Origin: Sediminibacterium sp.
Lineage (GTDB): Bacteria; Bacteroidota; Bacteroidia; Chitinophagales; Chitinophagaceae
Assembly (NCBI GenBank): GCA_030158665.1
Contig: JAOASM010000007.1
Coordinates: forward strand, 124,001 to 188,000
Direction: 5' to 3'
Length of the DNA stretch: 64,000 nucleotides
Shown here: piece by piece, positions 43,759 to 52,729 of the stretch
How the letters are laid out: every line of letters starts with the position of its first letter
Numbering within the stretch: position 1 is the first letter of the stretch
Position numbers and translations under genes: made by a program
The notes under the pieces: model-generated
Seen by the model: only the letters and a program-made list of their open reading frames with translations
What the model was told of the DNA's origin: nothing
Databases searched by the model: none

Positions 43759-44634
43759 GTGGTGCAATTATTAAAATTATTTATACAAGCCGGTTTATGG
43801 TTATTCTGTCACGAGATACACCTTAAAAACAAACAGCTTTTTAAAACAAAAGGCCCTTTATTAATTATTGCAAATCATCCTAATTCTTTCTTAGATGCTT
43901 TAATAATTGGTTCTTATTATCAACGAAGAGTATATTTTTTAGCAAGAGGAGATGCATTTAAAAAACCAATTCATCGTTTTATTTTAGAATCATTAAATAT
44001 GATTCCTGTCTATAGATTAAGAGAGGGAAAAGAATTTTTACACCTGAATGATTATGCATTTAATAAGTCAATCGATTTATTAAGTAAAGGGTATGCGGTA
44101 TTAATTTTTATTGAAGGTATTTGTATTAATAGTCACGAATTACAGCCATTTAAAAAAGGAACTGCAAGAATTTTGGAAGGTGTTCAAAAATTAAATGTCA
44201 ATCTAAAGATTCATATTGCGGGAATTGCATTTAATCAATTAAGAGGGATTGGTAAAAAAATCAATCTTATCATTTCTGAAATGAGCAACATACCAACCAT
44301 TTTAAATAGCAAAGATCGCGTTGTGTTTAATCAAATTGTTTTTGAACAACTAAAAGAAAACATCATTATACCAACCACGCCCACTAGGGTAAATAAAAAT
44401 AATATATTTTATAGTTTACATCTTCCCTATTATAACATCATTAAAAAATGGGTTGATCGAAAAACTAAATACACTGTTTTTTTTGATTCAGTATTATTTT
44501 CAGTTTTACTATTTACTTATCCATTATTTCTAATTTTTGTTTTTTTAAACCTGAAACTATTTCATATACCAACAAGTATAATTTTGGTTATCTTGATCAT
44601 GTTTCCAATCATTGGAAAAAAAGTACTTGAATAA
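43759..44634 (+). CDS. PlsC-like lysophospholipid/1-acylglycerol acyltransferase
   Basis: A membrane-associated acyltransferase of about 291 residues. The catalytic block is ANHPNSFLDAL (His and Asp, spaced by five residues rather than the four of classic PlsC), followed by FLARGDAFKKP, LNMIPVYRLREG and a block-III-like FIEGICINSHELQPFKKGTARI, where FPEGTR is usual. Two C-terminal membrane helices follow. The longest frame opens at 43717, but its first eight codons lie in the recA terminator, so GTG at 43759 or 43762 is the more likely start. The exact acyl acceptor is unknown. Confidence 0.78.
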   Translation: MVQLLKLFIQAGLWLFCHEIHLKNKQLFKTKGPLLIIANHPNSFLDALIIGSYYQRRVYFLARGDAFKKPIHRFILESLNMIPVYRLREGKEFLHLNDYAFNKSIDLLSKGYAVLIFIEGICINSHELQPFKKGTARILEGVQKLNVNLKIHIAGIAFNQLRGIGKKINLIISEMSNIPTILNSKDRVVFNQIVFEQLKENIIIPTTPTRVNKNNIFYSLHLPYYNIIKKWVDRKTKYTVFFDSVLFSVLLFTYPLFLIFVFLNLKLFHIPTSIILVILIMFPIIGKKVLE

Positions 44635-44651
44635 TATTTTAAATTAACAGA

Positions 44652-45104
44652 ATGAAATCAATAAGAAAGCTTGACAGAAGAAAAAAAATTGCACTTATCG
44701 CGCACGATAATAAAAAAAAGGATTTAATAGAATGGGCGGTACACAATAAAATTGTTTTATCAAAGCACAGCTTGGTTGCAACCGGAACTACAGGTAAACT
44801 AATTGAAGAAGCCTTAGACCAACCGGTGGTAAAATTATTAAGCGGGCCACTCGGTGGAGATCAACAAATTGGCGCCATGATTGCAACAGGCGATATAGAT
44901 ATGGTCTTTTTCTTTTTTGACCCTATGGAAGCGCAACCACACGATAGTGATGTGAAAGCGTTATTAAGACTTGCTGTGGCCTGGAACCTTCCAATGGCCT
45001 GTGATAGGACAACTGCCGACTTCTTAGTCACTTCTCCTTTTATGCAGGGCGAATATGAATATGAGCTTCCTAATTATTCAAATTATTTAAATAGAAAAGT
45101 ATAA
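44652..45104 (+). CDS. mgsA: Methylglyoxal synthase
   Basis: Converts dihydroxyacetone phosphate to methylglyoxal and phosphate, a bypass relieving sugar-phosphate stress. Family motifs are complete: IALIAHDNKKKDLIEWA, LVATGTTGKLIEEA, LSGPLGGDQQIGAMIATGDIDMVFFFFDPMEAQPHDSDVKALLRLA and MACDRTTADFL. The catalytic Asp lies in GDIDMV. At 150 residues the length is normal. It begins 17 nt after the acyltransferase gene, probably in one transcript. Confidence 0.95.
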   Translation: MKSIRKLDRRKKIALIAHDNKKKDLIEWAVHNKIVLSKHSLVATGTTGKLIEEALDQPVVKLLSGPLGGDQQIGAMIATGDIDMVFFFFDPMEAQPHDSDVKALLRLAVAWNLPMACDRTTADFLVTSPFMQGEYEYELPNYSNYLNRKV

Positions 45105-45132
45105 TCCAAAACATCCATTAAAAAACAACACC

Positions 45133-47340
45133 ATGGTACACCAAAAAACAAAAGTTGTTTTGTGCACAATTTTATTGAGTATTAGCCTCAATAGTATTGC
45201 ACAACAATTTACAGGGTTTAAAAACACTGATGCGCAAAAAAAACTTGAAGCAAATTTTGATAGTCATTTAAGTGCTAAGCGTGTAGGAGAAAACATTAAA
45301 CTAATGTCTTCTGTGCCACACCATATTGGTTCAGTGGGTGGAAAATTTGTTGCTGACGAAATTGCTAAACAATTTAAAGCTGCTGGTTGGGATACAAAAA
45401 TTGTAACGTATCAATTATTATTTCCAACACCAATTACCCGCTTGCTAGAAATGAAGGGTGCAACCAACTTTAAAGCCTTATTGAAAGAGCCAGCATTAAA
45501 AGAGGATGCGACTTCTGCACAAGCAGATCAATTACCTACCTATAATTGTTGGAGCGCGGATGGTGATGTGAACGCCGAGTTAGTATTTGTGAACTATGGT
45601 TTACCAGAAGATTATGAGACGCTTGCAAAATATGGCATCGATGTGAAAGGTAAAATAGTGATTGCAAAATATGGTAGAAGCTGGAGAGGCATTAAACCAA
45701 AAGTGGCGCAAGAACATGGTGCAATTGGTTGTTTAATTTATTCTGATCCACAAGATGATGGTTATGGAGCGGGTGATGTGTATCCAGTAGGACCATTCAA
45801 AAACGAATATGGTGTACAAAGAGGATCTATTATGGATATGGTAATTTATCCAGGCGACCCTAGTACACCCAACTATGCTTCAGTGGATGGAGCTCCTAGA
45901 GTAGATCACAACAATGCAGAGAACCTTTTAAAAATTCCTGTTCTACCAATTAGTTATCATGATGCAGCACCATTGTTACAAGACATGGCGGGACCGGTTG
46001 CTCCAAAAGCATGGAGAGGAGGACTACCCTTTACATATCATATTGGACCAAGCAAATCTAAAGTGCATTTAAAATTAAATTTTGATTGGAAAATACGCCC
46101 AGCATACAATGTGATTGCAATGATTCAGGGTAGCCAATATCCAGACCAATGGGTGATCAGAGGAAACCACCACGACGCCTGGGTAAATGGCGCAAACGAC
46201 CCTGTAAGTGGCATGGCTGCAGAACTTGATGAGGCTATTGCGATTGGATCCTTGGTAAAAGCAGGATGGAAGCCAAAAAGAACCCTAGTTTACTGTGCTT
46301 GGGATGCAGAAGAACAAGGATTAATGGGATCTGTTGAGTGGGTAGAAGAACACGCCGCTTCTTTACAAGCTAAAGCGGTGGCCTATATTAATTCTGATGG
46401 AAATGGAAGGGGCTTCTTGGGTGCAGAGGGTTCACATGCGTTCACTGGATTAATGACGGATATTAGTAAATCAATTATTGATCCTCAAACAGGCGTGACT
46501 GTTTTCGAAAGACAAAGAGCCAATCGTGCAACTGAGGCAACAACAATAACAGCTAAAAAAGAAATTTTAAATAGCACAACCTATCCTTTAGGCGCCATGG
46601 GATCAGGATCTGATTATTCTTCGTTCATTCAACACGTGGGCGTACCATCATTAAATATTGGTTTTGGTGGAGAAAACGAAGGAGGAGAATACCATTCTAT
46701 TTATGATTCTTACGATCACTATTCAAAATACAAAGATCCTGGATTTGCATATGGCGTTGCACTTGCGCAAACCGCAGGACGCGCTGCATTGAGGTTATCA
46801 GAAGCAGATGCCCTGCCATTTGATTTTACCGCTTTACATAAAACCGTTAAGGGTTATATTACAGAGTTGATGACGAATGTGGAGCAAATGCGCGAAAAAG
46901 CTAAAGTGGAAAACGAATTGGTTAATACTAAAGCATACGCTGTTGCAGCCGATCCTACAGAAGGATTAAAACTACCAACAACTGTGGCAGAGGTTCCTTA
47001 TATCGATTTTGCGCCGATCTTAAATGCATTAACACGTTTAGAAAAATCTTCACAACAAGTAGAGCAAGTAAAAGTAAACGCGGATGCACAAAAATTAGCA
47101 GCAATGAATGCTAAAATTTATAAAGCAGAACAGGCTTTATTAATGTCTAGTGGCCTACCACGCAGGCCATGGTATAAACATAGCTTATACGCACCGGGTT
47201 TCTATACTGGTTATGGCGTTAAAACAATTCCAGGCGTTCGCGAAGCTATTGAACAAAAAAATTGGTCAGAAACAAGCGCTCAAATAGGAGAAGTAGCAGC
47301 AGCAATCAACAGATTGGCAGACTATTTAGAAACACTATAA
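45133..47340 (+). CDS. Secreted M28-family metallopeptidase (PSMA-like)
   Basis: A 735-residue exported di-zinc aminopeptidase or carboxypeptidase resembling glutamate carboxypeptidase II. Signal peptide ends LNSIAQQ. A PA domain (about 140-260; GKIVIAKYGRSWRGIKPKVAQEHGAIGCLIYSDP) precedes the catalytic part. Metal ligands can be assigned: His in RGNHHDAW, Asp in NDPVSGMA, Glu-Glu in AWDAEEQGLMGS, Asp in INSDGNGRG and His in GGEYHSIYDSYDH. A dimerisation-like C-terminal domain (LRLSEADALPFDFTAL) follows. Likely role: trimming extracellular peptides. Confidence 0.92.
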   Translation: MVHQKTKVVLCTILLSISLNSIAQQFTGFKNTDAQKKLEANFDSHLSAKRVGENIKLMSSVPHHIGSVGGKFVADEIAKQFKAAGWDTKIVTYQLLFPTPITRLLEMKGATNFKALLKEPALKEDATSAQADQLPTYNCWSADGDVNAELVFVNYGLPEDYETLAKYGIDVKGKIVIAKYGRSWRGIKPKVAQEHGAIGCLIYSDPQDDGYGAGDVYPVGPFKNEYGVQRGSIMDMVIYPGDPSTPNYASVDGAPRVDHNNAENLLKIPVLPISYHDAAPLLQDMAGPVAPKAWRGGLPFTYHIGPSKSKVHLKLNFDWKIRPAYNVIAMIQGSQYPDQWVIRGNHHDAWVNGANDPVSGMAAELDEAIAIGSLVKAGWKPKRTLVYCAWDAEEQGLMGSVEWVEEHAASLQAKAVAYINSDGNGRGFLGAEGSHAFTGLMTDISKSIIDPQTGVTVFERQRANRATEATTITAKKEILNSTTYPLGAMGSGSDYSSFIQHVGVPSLNIGFGGENEGGEYHSIYDSYDHYSKYKDPGFAYGVALAQTAGRAALRLSEADALPFDFTALHKTVKGYITELMTNVEQMREKAKVENELVNTKAYAVAADPTEGLKLPTTVAEVPYIDFAPILNALTRLEKSSQQVEQVKVNADAQKLAAMNAKIYKAEQALLMSSGLPRRPWYKHSLYAPGFYTGYGVKTIPGVREAIEQKNWSETSAQIGEVAAAINRLADYLETL

Positions 47341-47376
47341 GGCTTTATTTTAACTAAACTATTTAAGGTTTGCGCT

Positions 47377-47384
47377 TACCTTTG
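47377..47384 (+). promoter_or_regulatory. Bacteroidota-type -7 element (TACCTTTG) for uvrB
   Basis: TACCTTTG lies 3 nt before the uvrB ATG, implying a leaderless or nearly leaderless mRNA if used. No convincing -33 motif. Confidence 0.4.
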
Positions 47385-47387
47385 CGT

Positions 47388-49427
47388 ATGCCTTTTAAAC
47401 TTCATTCCAACTACACACCCTCGGGCGATCAGCCAACTGCAATTGCGCAACTGACCGAGGGTGTGCTGAATGGAGATGCACAACAAACGCTCTTGGGGGT
47501 AACGGGTTCTGGTAAAACTTTTACCATTGCCAATTTGATACAAAACGTTCAACGCCCCACCCTCGTCTTAACACATAACAAAACACTAGTTGCTCAATTG
47601 TATGGAGAATTTAAACAATTCTTTCCAGACAACGCAGTGGGCTATTTTGTGTCTTATTATGATTACTATCAACCAGAAGCTTACTTACCAACATCTGGAG
47701 TATATATTGAAAAAGATTTAAGCATTAACGAGGAGCTTGATAAGTTAAGGCTTCAGGCAACTGCACAATTATTAAGTGGACGAAGGGATATTGTGATTGT
47801 AGCGAGCGTGAGTTGTATCTATGGTATGGGAAATCCAACCGAGTATGAAAACGGAATCATTCGAATTCATCAAGGACAAATATTATCACGCCAAGCATTT
47901 TTACACGCACTAGTTAATAGCTTATATCACCGATCTGTAACCGAATTTGATCGTGGTGCATTTAGGGTGAATGGAGATACGGTAGACATTCGTTTGCCCT
48001 ATGTTGATTATGGTTACCGCATCACTTTCTTTGGGGATGAGATTGAATCTATTGAAAGCATAGAAATAGAAACAGGAAAAAGAATTGAACCCATGGAGAA
48101 CGCGGCGATCTTTCCAGCTAATTTATACATGGCGCCTAAAGAAATGCTACAAGAAATTATTGTCGAAATACAAGACGAGTTGCGCGCACAGGTGGAGTAT
48201 TTTAAAAACGTGGGAAAGCCACAAGAGGCTGCAAGGATAAAGGAAAGAGTTGAATATGATATTGAGATGATTAGAGAATTAGGCTATTGTACGGGTATTG
48301 AAAACTATTCTAGATTTTTTGATCGACGCAAGCCAGGAACAAGACCATTCTGCTTATTGGATTATTTTCCAAAAGATTTTTTATGTGTAATAGACGAAAG
48401 TCACGTGACGATTCCGCAAATTTCTGGTATGTATGGCGGAGATAGAAGTAGAAAAATGAATTTAGTGGAATTTGGTTTTAGACTACCAAGCGCCATTGAC
48501 AATAGGCCGCTCAACTTTAACGAGTTTGAACAAGTGATTGGACAAACCATTTTTGTAAGCGCTACACCGGGTGAATATGAATTAGAAAAAACAGGAGGAC
48601 TTATTGTAGAACAGGTGGTACGTCCAACTGGATTATTGGATCCTCCCATCGAAGTGCGTCCTACAAAAAACCAAATTGATGATTTATTAGACGAGATCGC
48701 CATGCAGGTGGAGAAGGGAGATCGCGTATTGGTGACCACCTTGACCAAAAAGATGGCAGAGGAGATGGATCGCTATTTGTCTAAGATCAATATCAAATCA
48801 AAATACATTCATAGTGATATAGACGCATTAGAGCGCGTAGAGATACTAAGAGAGTTGCGCCTTGGTGTGATTGATGTGTTGGTGGGTGTGAACTTATTAA
48901 GAGAGGGTTTAGATCTTCCAGAGGTCTCTTTGGTGGTGGTCTTAGATGCGGATAAAGAAGGATTTTTAAGAAATGAAAAATCATTAACACAAACCGCGGG
49001 TCGTGCGGCAAGAAACGTAAGGGGTCGTGTTATATTTTATGGAGATCAAATTACAACAAGCATGCAACGTACGATCGATGAAACCAATCGTCGTCGATCA
49101 AAACAGATTCAATACAATAAAGAGCACAACATTACCCCAACGACTATTGTAAAATCAATAGATCAGGTGATGAAGCAAACGGCGGTATTAGACATAAAGG
49201 GATATAGTCAAGACAATATCAATATACGCACGACAGACGCGTTGAATATGGTTGCAGAGCCCAACAGCGAATACAAAACAATTCCGCAAATGGAAAAAGC
49301 CATTTTGCAAACTAAAAAGCAAATGGAAAAAATGGCGAAAGCCTTGGACTTTATGGAAGCTGCAAAATTGCGTGACGAAATGTTTAGAATGGAATTACAA
49401 TTAGAAAAAATGAAAGCCACCTCCTAA
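47388..49427 (+). CDS. uvrB: UvrABC system protein B
   Basis: DNA damage-verification helicase of nucleotide excision repair, 679 residues. Walker A is LGVTGSGKTFTIA; the beta-hairpin that probes damaged DNA is YYDYYQPEAYLP. Helicase motifs follow: VIDESHVTIPQ (DEAD-like motif II), FVSATPGEYE, and the C-terminal GVNLLREGLDLPEVSLV and TQTAGRAARN. The UvrC-interacting UVR motif closes the protein (QMEKMAKALDFMEAAKLRDEMF). The ATG at 47388 is chosen over 47370 because the promoter-like motif lies between. pnuC follows after 4 nt. Confidence 0.97.
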   Translation: MPFKLHSNYTPSGDQPTAIAQLTEGVLNGDAQQTLLGVTGSGKTFTIANLIQNVQRPTLVLTHNKTLVAQLYGEFKQFFPDNAVGYFVSYYDYYQPEAYLPTSGVYIEKDLSINEELDKLRLQATAQLLSGRRDIVIVASVSCIYGMGNPTEYENGIIRIHQGQILSRQAFLHALVNSLYHRSVTEFDRGAFRVNGDTVDIRLPYVDYGYRITFFGDEIESIESIEIETGKRIEPMENAAIFPANLYMAPKEMLQEIIVEIQDELRAQVEYFKNVGKPQEAARIKERVEYDIEMIRELGYCTGIENYSRFFDRRKPGTRPFCLLDYFPKDFLCVIDESHVTIPQISGMYGGDRSRKMNLVEFGFRLPSAIDNRPLNFNEFEQVIGQTIFVSATPGEYELEKTGGLIVEQVVRPTGLLDPPIEVRPTKNQIDDLLDEIAMQVEKGDRVLVTTLTKKMAEEMDRYLSKINIKSKYIHSDIDALERVEILRELRLGVIDVLVGVNLLREGLDLPEVSLVVVLDADKEGFLRNEKSLTQTAGRAARNVRGRVIFYGDQITTSMQRTIDETNRRRSKQIQYNKEHNITPTTIVKSIDQVMKQTAVLDIKGYSQDNINIRTTDALNMVAEPNSEYKTIPQMEKAILQTKKQMEKMAKALDFMEAAKLRDEMFRMELQLEKMKATS

Positions 49428-49431
49428 ATAA

Positions 49432-50052
49432 ATGAACGATTTTTTTGTAGCAGTATACAATGGTTTAATTCAAACAACATGGATAGAAGCAATCGCTGTT
49501 CTGATGGGCATCGTATCGGTTTGGTATAGCCGAAAGGAAAATATATTGGTCTTCCCAACGGGGATCATCAACACAACATTGTATATCTACTTAAGCTTCA
49601 AGGGACATTTATTAGGAGAAGCTAGTGTTAATTTATACTACACCATCATGAGTGTATATGGTTGGTATTGGTGGTCTCGAAAGAAAGAGGACCAAGTCAC
49701 CAACGCATTACAGATTACCGAAAGCAATAACCAACAAAGAGTACAGCAATTGCTAGTCTTTATTGGTTTTTATGCTGTTTTGTTTTTTGTCCTACAATTT
49801 TTAAAAAACAATTTTGCGCCAGACGCCATTCCTTGGGCGGATGCATTGGCAAGCGCATCTGCTTATACCGCGATGTGGTTGATGGCAAAGAAAAAAGTGG
49901 AGAGTTGGATTTGGTGGATCGTCACCAACATTACATCCATACCACTCTATTTTATTAAAGGATACGCCTTTACAAGTTTTCAGTTTATTGTATTATTGAT
50001 CTTAGCAATTGCGGGATATATTTCTTGGAAAGAAAAAGCGAAAAAGCAATGA
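49432..50052 (+). CDS. pnuC: PnuC-family nicotinamide riboside transporter
   Basis: A 206-residue membrane protein of the PnuC family that takes up nicotinamide riboside for NAD salvage. About seven helices. Family signature: ENILVFPTGIINTTLYIYLSFKGHLLGEASVNLYYTIMSVYGWYWWSRKK, where the Trp-Tyr-Trp-Trp stretch is typical. Its stop overlaps the start of the NadR-type kinase gene by 4 nt (ATGA), a coupling that fits import followed by phosphorylation. Confidence 0.93.
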   Translation: MNDFFVAVYNGLIQTTWIEAIAVLMGIVSVWYSRKENILVFPTGIINTTLYIYLSFKGHLLGEASVNLYYTIMSVYGWYWWSRKKEDQVTNALQITESNNQQRVQQLLVFIGFYAVLFFVLQFLKNNFAPDAIPWADALASASAYTAMWLMAKKKVESWIWWIVTNITSIPLYFIKGYAFTSFQFIVLLILAIAGYISWKEKAKKQ

Positions 50053-50612
50053 AACCAATTCAAAAAATAGTCGTAATAGGTCCAGAATCTACAGGTAAGT
50101 CAACGCTTTGTGCCGCCCTGTCAGAGCACTATCAAACTACTTGGACGCCTGAGTATGCAAGACAATATTTATCTGAGCACGGAACCAATTACACCTATGA
50201 GGATTTATTGACAATAGCAAAAGGTCAAATTAAAAACGAAGAGGATGCAATTGCACAAGTCCAACAAAAAGTAGTAGGAGAAGCAGACCAAAAAAATAGC
50301 CTAAAATTAATTGTTGATACAGATATGTATGTGATGAAGGTTTGGTGTGAATATGTTTTTAACAATTGTCATCACTATATCTTAGAACAAATTAATCAGC
50401 GTAGTTATGACCTTTACCTGCTCTGTGATATAGACCTGCCATGGGCCGCAGACGAAATGCGCGAATACCCTGACGAACAACCACGCATTGAATTGTTTAC
50501 GATTTATAAGGAATTATTGATCAACCAAAATACACCCTGGGCCATTGTAAGTGGAATTGGGGAAGCAAGAACACAAAAAGCTATTCAGGCGATAGATCAA
50601 TATTTAAAATAA
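50049..50612 (+). CDS. nadR: NadR-type ribosylnicotinamide kinase
   Basis: A 187-residue P-loop protein matching the kinase half of NadR: Walker A VIGPESTGKSTLC, then YARQYL and LIVDTDMYVMKVWCEYVF, and the lid-like DLPWAADEMREYPDEQPRIELF. It should phosphorylate nicotinamide riboside delivered by PnuC. The adenylyltransferase and repressor domains of full NadR are absent; the NMN adenylyl step must be done elsewhere. The ATG at 50049 overlaps the pnuC stop; the earlier start at 50025 is unlikely. Confidence 0.88.
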   Translation: MKPIQKIVVIGPESTGKSTLCAALSEHYQTTWTPEYARQYLSEHGTNYTYEDLLTIAKGQIKNEEDAIAQVQQKVVGEADQKNSLKLIVDTDMYVMKVWCEYVFNNCHHYILEQINQRSYDLYLLCDIDLPWAADEMREYPDEQPRIELFTIYKELLINQNTPWAIVSGIGEARTQKAIQAIDQYLK

Positions 50613-50697
50613 AACAACAATCCACAAAAGCGCCCGCTTTATGCACTTTTTGTTTTGAAAATAAAAAAATTGTGAAATAGCTGGTGGATAAACCCGA

Positions 50698-51393
50698 TTA
50701 TTTTTTTCTAATTAAATTTCTAACATCTTCATCCCCCTCCAAGTTGTTCATTTCTCTTAGTATTTGTGGATAACGCCACGCAACTCTCCTTGTCATTGGA
50801 CGCGCTGTGAATTTCTTTGGATTAGGAAGACCCGCTATAATCATTGCAGCTTCGGAGCGCGATAAATTTTTAGCAGATTTTTTAAAATAATGTTGTGCTG
50901 CAGCTTCTACACCAAAACAGCCAGGACCCGTTTCAATCACGTTTAAGTATACTTCTAAAATTCTTTTTTTACCCCAAACCAATTCAATTAAAAAAGTAAA
51001 ATAAAACTCGGGTAACTTTCGAATATACTTATCATATTGTCCCCCCTGCCATAAGAATACATTTTTAGCAACTTGTTGGGTTATAGTGCTAGCGCCGCCA
51101 CCCAGAGGAATTCTAGATTTCTTTTTTTTCTTTTTTGGCTTAAAACTTCTTTCCATCGCCTCCAAGTCAACACCAATATGATCCGGGAAAGCCTGGTCTT
51201 CACTAGCGATTGCGGCCAATTTGATATTATAAGACATATCTTCCCAAGCCACATAGTCTCTTTTTAATCCCAAACCAAAAGCATTGGTGATTTGAGTAAT
51301 AGTAATAGGAGGGAAAAGAAATCGAGTAATAACTACATAGAGTAATGAACTAAGGAACAGATACCAAATGACGCGTTTTATTTTTTTAATCAA
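50698..51393 (-). CDS. mtgA: Monofunctional peptidoglycan glycosyltransferase
   Basis: A 231-residue GT51 enzyme that polymerises lipid II into glycan strands in the periplasm. One N-terminal membrane helix (IKRVIWYLFLSSLLYVVI) anchors it. Catalytic motifs: AIASEDQAFPDHIGVD (Glu in ED-x-F), GGGASTITQQVAKNVFLW and RILEVYLNVIETGPGCFGVEAAAQHYF. There is no transpeptidase domain, hence monofunctional. An unusual basic insertion (FKPKKKKKKSRIPLG) precedes the GAST motif. Confidence 0.94.
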   Translation of the reverse strand: MIKKIKRVIWYLFLSSLLYVVITRFLFPPITITQITNAFGLGLKRDYVAWEDMSYNIKLAAIASEDQAFPDHIGVDLEAMERSFKPKKKKKKSRIPLGGGASTITQQVAKNVFLWQGGQYDKYIRKLPEFYFTFLIELVWGKKRILEVYLNVIETGPGCFGVEAAAQHYFKKSAKNLSRSEAAMIIAGLPNPKKFTARPMTRRVAWRYPQILREMNNLEGDEDVRNLIRKK

Positions 51394-51443
51394 AACTGTT
51401 CAATTATAATTTTTGTAATCTTTTTTAAATAATTGTGGAGCAA

Positions 51444-52001
51444 TTATAAAATTTCTACACTAAATCTTTTACCAATTGGTCGATAGGGTGGATTTTTTTT
51501 AGCCATCCATCTACCAATAAAATAGGCACCAAGACCACCGGCGATTGATGGAATATTTTTTGAATCAAACACAGACTCTTTATTGATGATTGAGTTAGTG
51601 ATATTTAAGCCACTATATAATAATCCACCAATTTTTAAAAACGCACCGTTAGCGAATACGCTTTGGTATTGACCTTTGTCTTTCGCAAATGCGCGAATTT
51701 CATTGATATGTAAAGTGAGCGTGCCCAGTCTTAAGGTGTCTTGTCCATAAGTACCATAGGCGGTCATAACCGTTTGAAGCGCATATTGCTTTACTTGTAT
51801 AGAGTCGTTTTTAACCCATTGTATTTGACCACTAATCCACTGACGATTGCTGAATTCAAATTCAATGTAATTGTCCTTGGTAAAAGATTTAATGGTTACT
51901 CCTCTATCTTTTAAGACGAGTACATTTCCAGATTGTGCTTTAACAATCGTTGCTTGTACCAATAGGCACGCACAAAAAAACAAAAGGGTTATTTTTTTCA
52001 C
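51444..52001 (-). CDS. Exported protein of unknown function
   Basis: A 185-residue protein with a clear signal peptide (KKITLLFFCACLLVQATIVKAQ). The mature part begins with a beta-rich segment (VLVLKDRGVTIKSFTKDNYIEFEFSNRQWISGQIQWVKNDSIQV), and near the end a hydrophobic Gly-rich stretch (IPSIAGGLGAYFIGRWMAKK) may enter the membrane. Similar small exported proteins are widespread in Chitinophagaceae, but I know no assigned role. It is a separate gene 50 nt upstream of mtgA on the same strand. Confidence 0.72.
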   Translation of the reverse strand: MKKITLLFFCACLLVQATIVKAQSGNVLVLKDRGVTIKSFTKDNYIEFEFSNRQWISGQIQWVKNDSIQVKQYALQTVMTAYGTYGQDTLRLGTLTLHINEIRAFAKDKGQYQSVFANGAFLKIGGLLYSGLNITNSIINKESVFDSKNIPSIAGGLGAYFIGRWMAKKNPPYRPIGKRFSVEIL

Positions 52002-52078
52002 AATACCAAATTACAATAAAGCCAACTAAAACGAACCAAAATGGTCTAAATGTTTCTGAAAGAGCACGAGGTTTTGAC

Positions 52079-52729
52079 CTAATAGATCAATAGTGCACTA
52101 TATAAAAGTGCGGCGCTAAAGATTAATATGATGATACCCGATACACGATTGATCCAAAGCAGACTTTTTTCTGTCAGCCTAGGTCTTAGTTTGCCAGCTA
52201 AAAACACTTTTAATAAATCAGACAATAAAACAAAACCAAGGCATGTGCCAAATACAACTAGTTTATATTGAGTAGGATTGGTCGTATCATCTGCGCTAGT
52301 ATTAATGGCAGCCGTCCAAGCAAACCAAAATAAAAATACACTAGGGTTTAAGGTATTCATTAAGAACCCCGAAAAATAAGAACCAATCAGATCTTTGGTG
52401 CTTGCCTGTTTATGTACCCCATCCACCCCCATGTTTTCTAGCTTTAATTTTTTTAAAAACAAAGTGTATAAACCCATCAACAATAAAAATCCAGCACCGG
52501 CCAATGCAATGGTAGATTTGTGGTTGAGTACTACATTAAATAAGGAAGTAAATACATTACATACAAAAAGCAAAACCAGGTCACTGCTCGAAACGCCCGC
52601 CACAAAGGCATATCCAGAGCGCTTTCCGTTGGTTAGACTTTGTTTGATAATAGCGAATATCACGGGTCCAATGGAAATGCTTAAAATCAATCCCAACAAC
52701 AAACCCTTTAAAAGTGGTGCGATTAACAT
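52079..52729 (-). CDS. LysE-family translocator
   Basis: A 216-residue inner membrane exporter of the LysE/RhtB type, with about six helices. Signature at the N-terminus: GLLLGLILSISIGPVIFAIIKQSLTNGKRSGYAFVAGVSSSDL. Such proteins export amino acids; the specific substrate is not evident. The gene overlaps the end of the GH3 gene by 7 nt, so translation is probably coupled. Confidence 0.88.
   Translation of the reverse strand: MLIAPLLKGLLLGLILSISIGPVIFAIIKQSLTNGKRSGYAFVAGVSSSDLVLLFVCNVFTSLFNVVLNHKSTIALAGAGFLLLMGLYTLFLKKLKLENMGVDGVHKQASTKDLIGSYFSGFLMNTLNPSVFLFWFAWTAAINTSADDTTNPTQYKLVVFGTCLGFVLLSDLLKVFLAGKLRPRLTEKSLLWINRVSGIIILIFSAALLYSALLIY

Noticed and set aside
50765..50773. Perfect DnaA box (TGTGGATAA) as an origin marker
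   Set aside because: It lies inside mtgA, with only one other near match close by and no large AT-rich non-coding DNA. It is noted as a possible minor site only.
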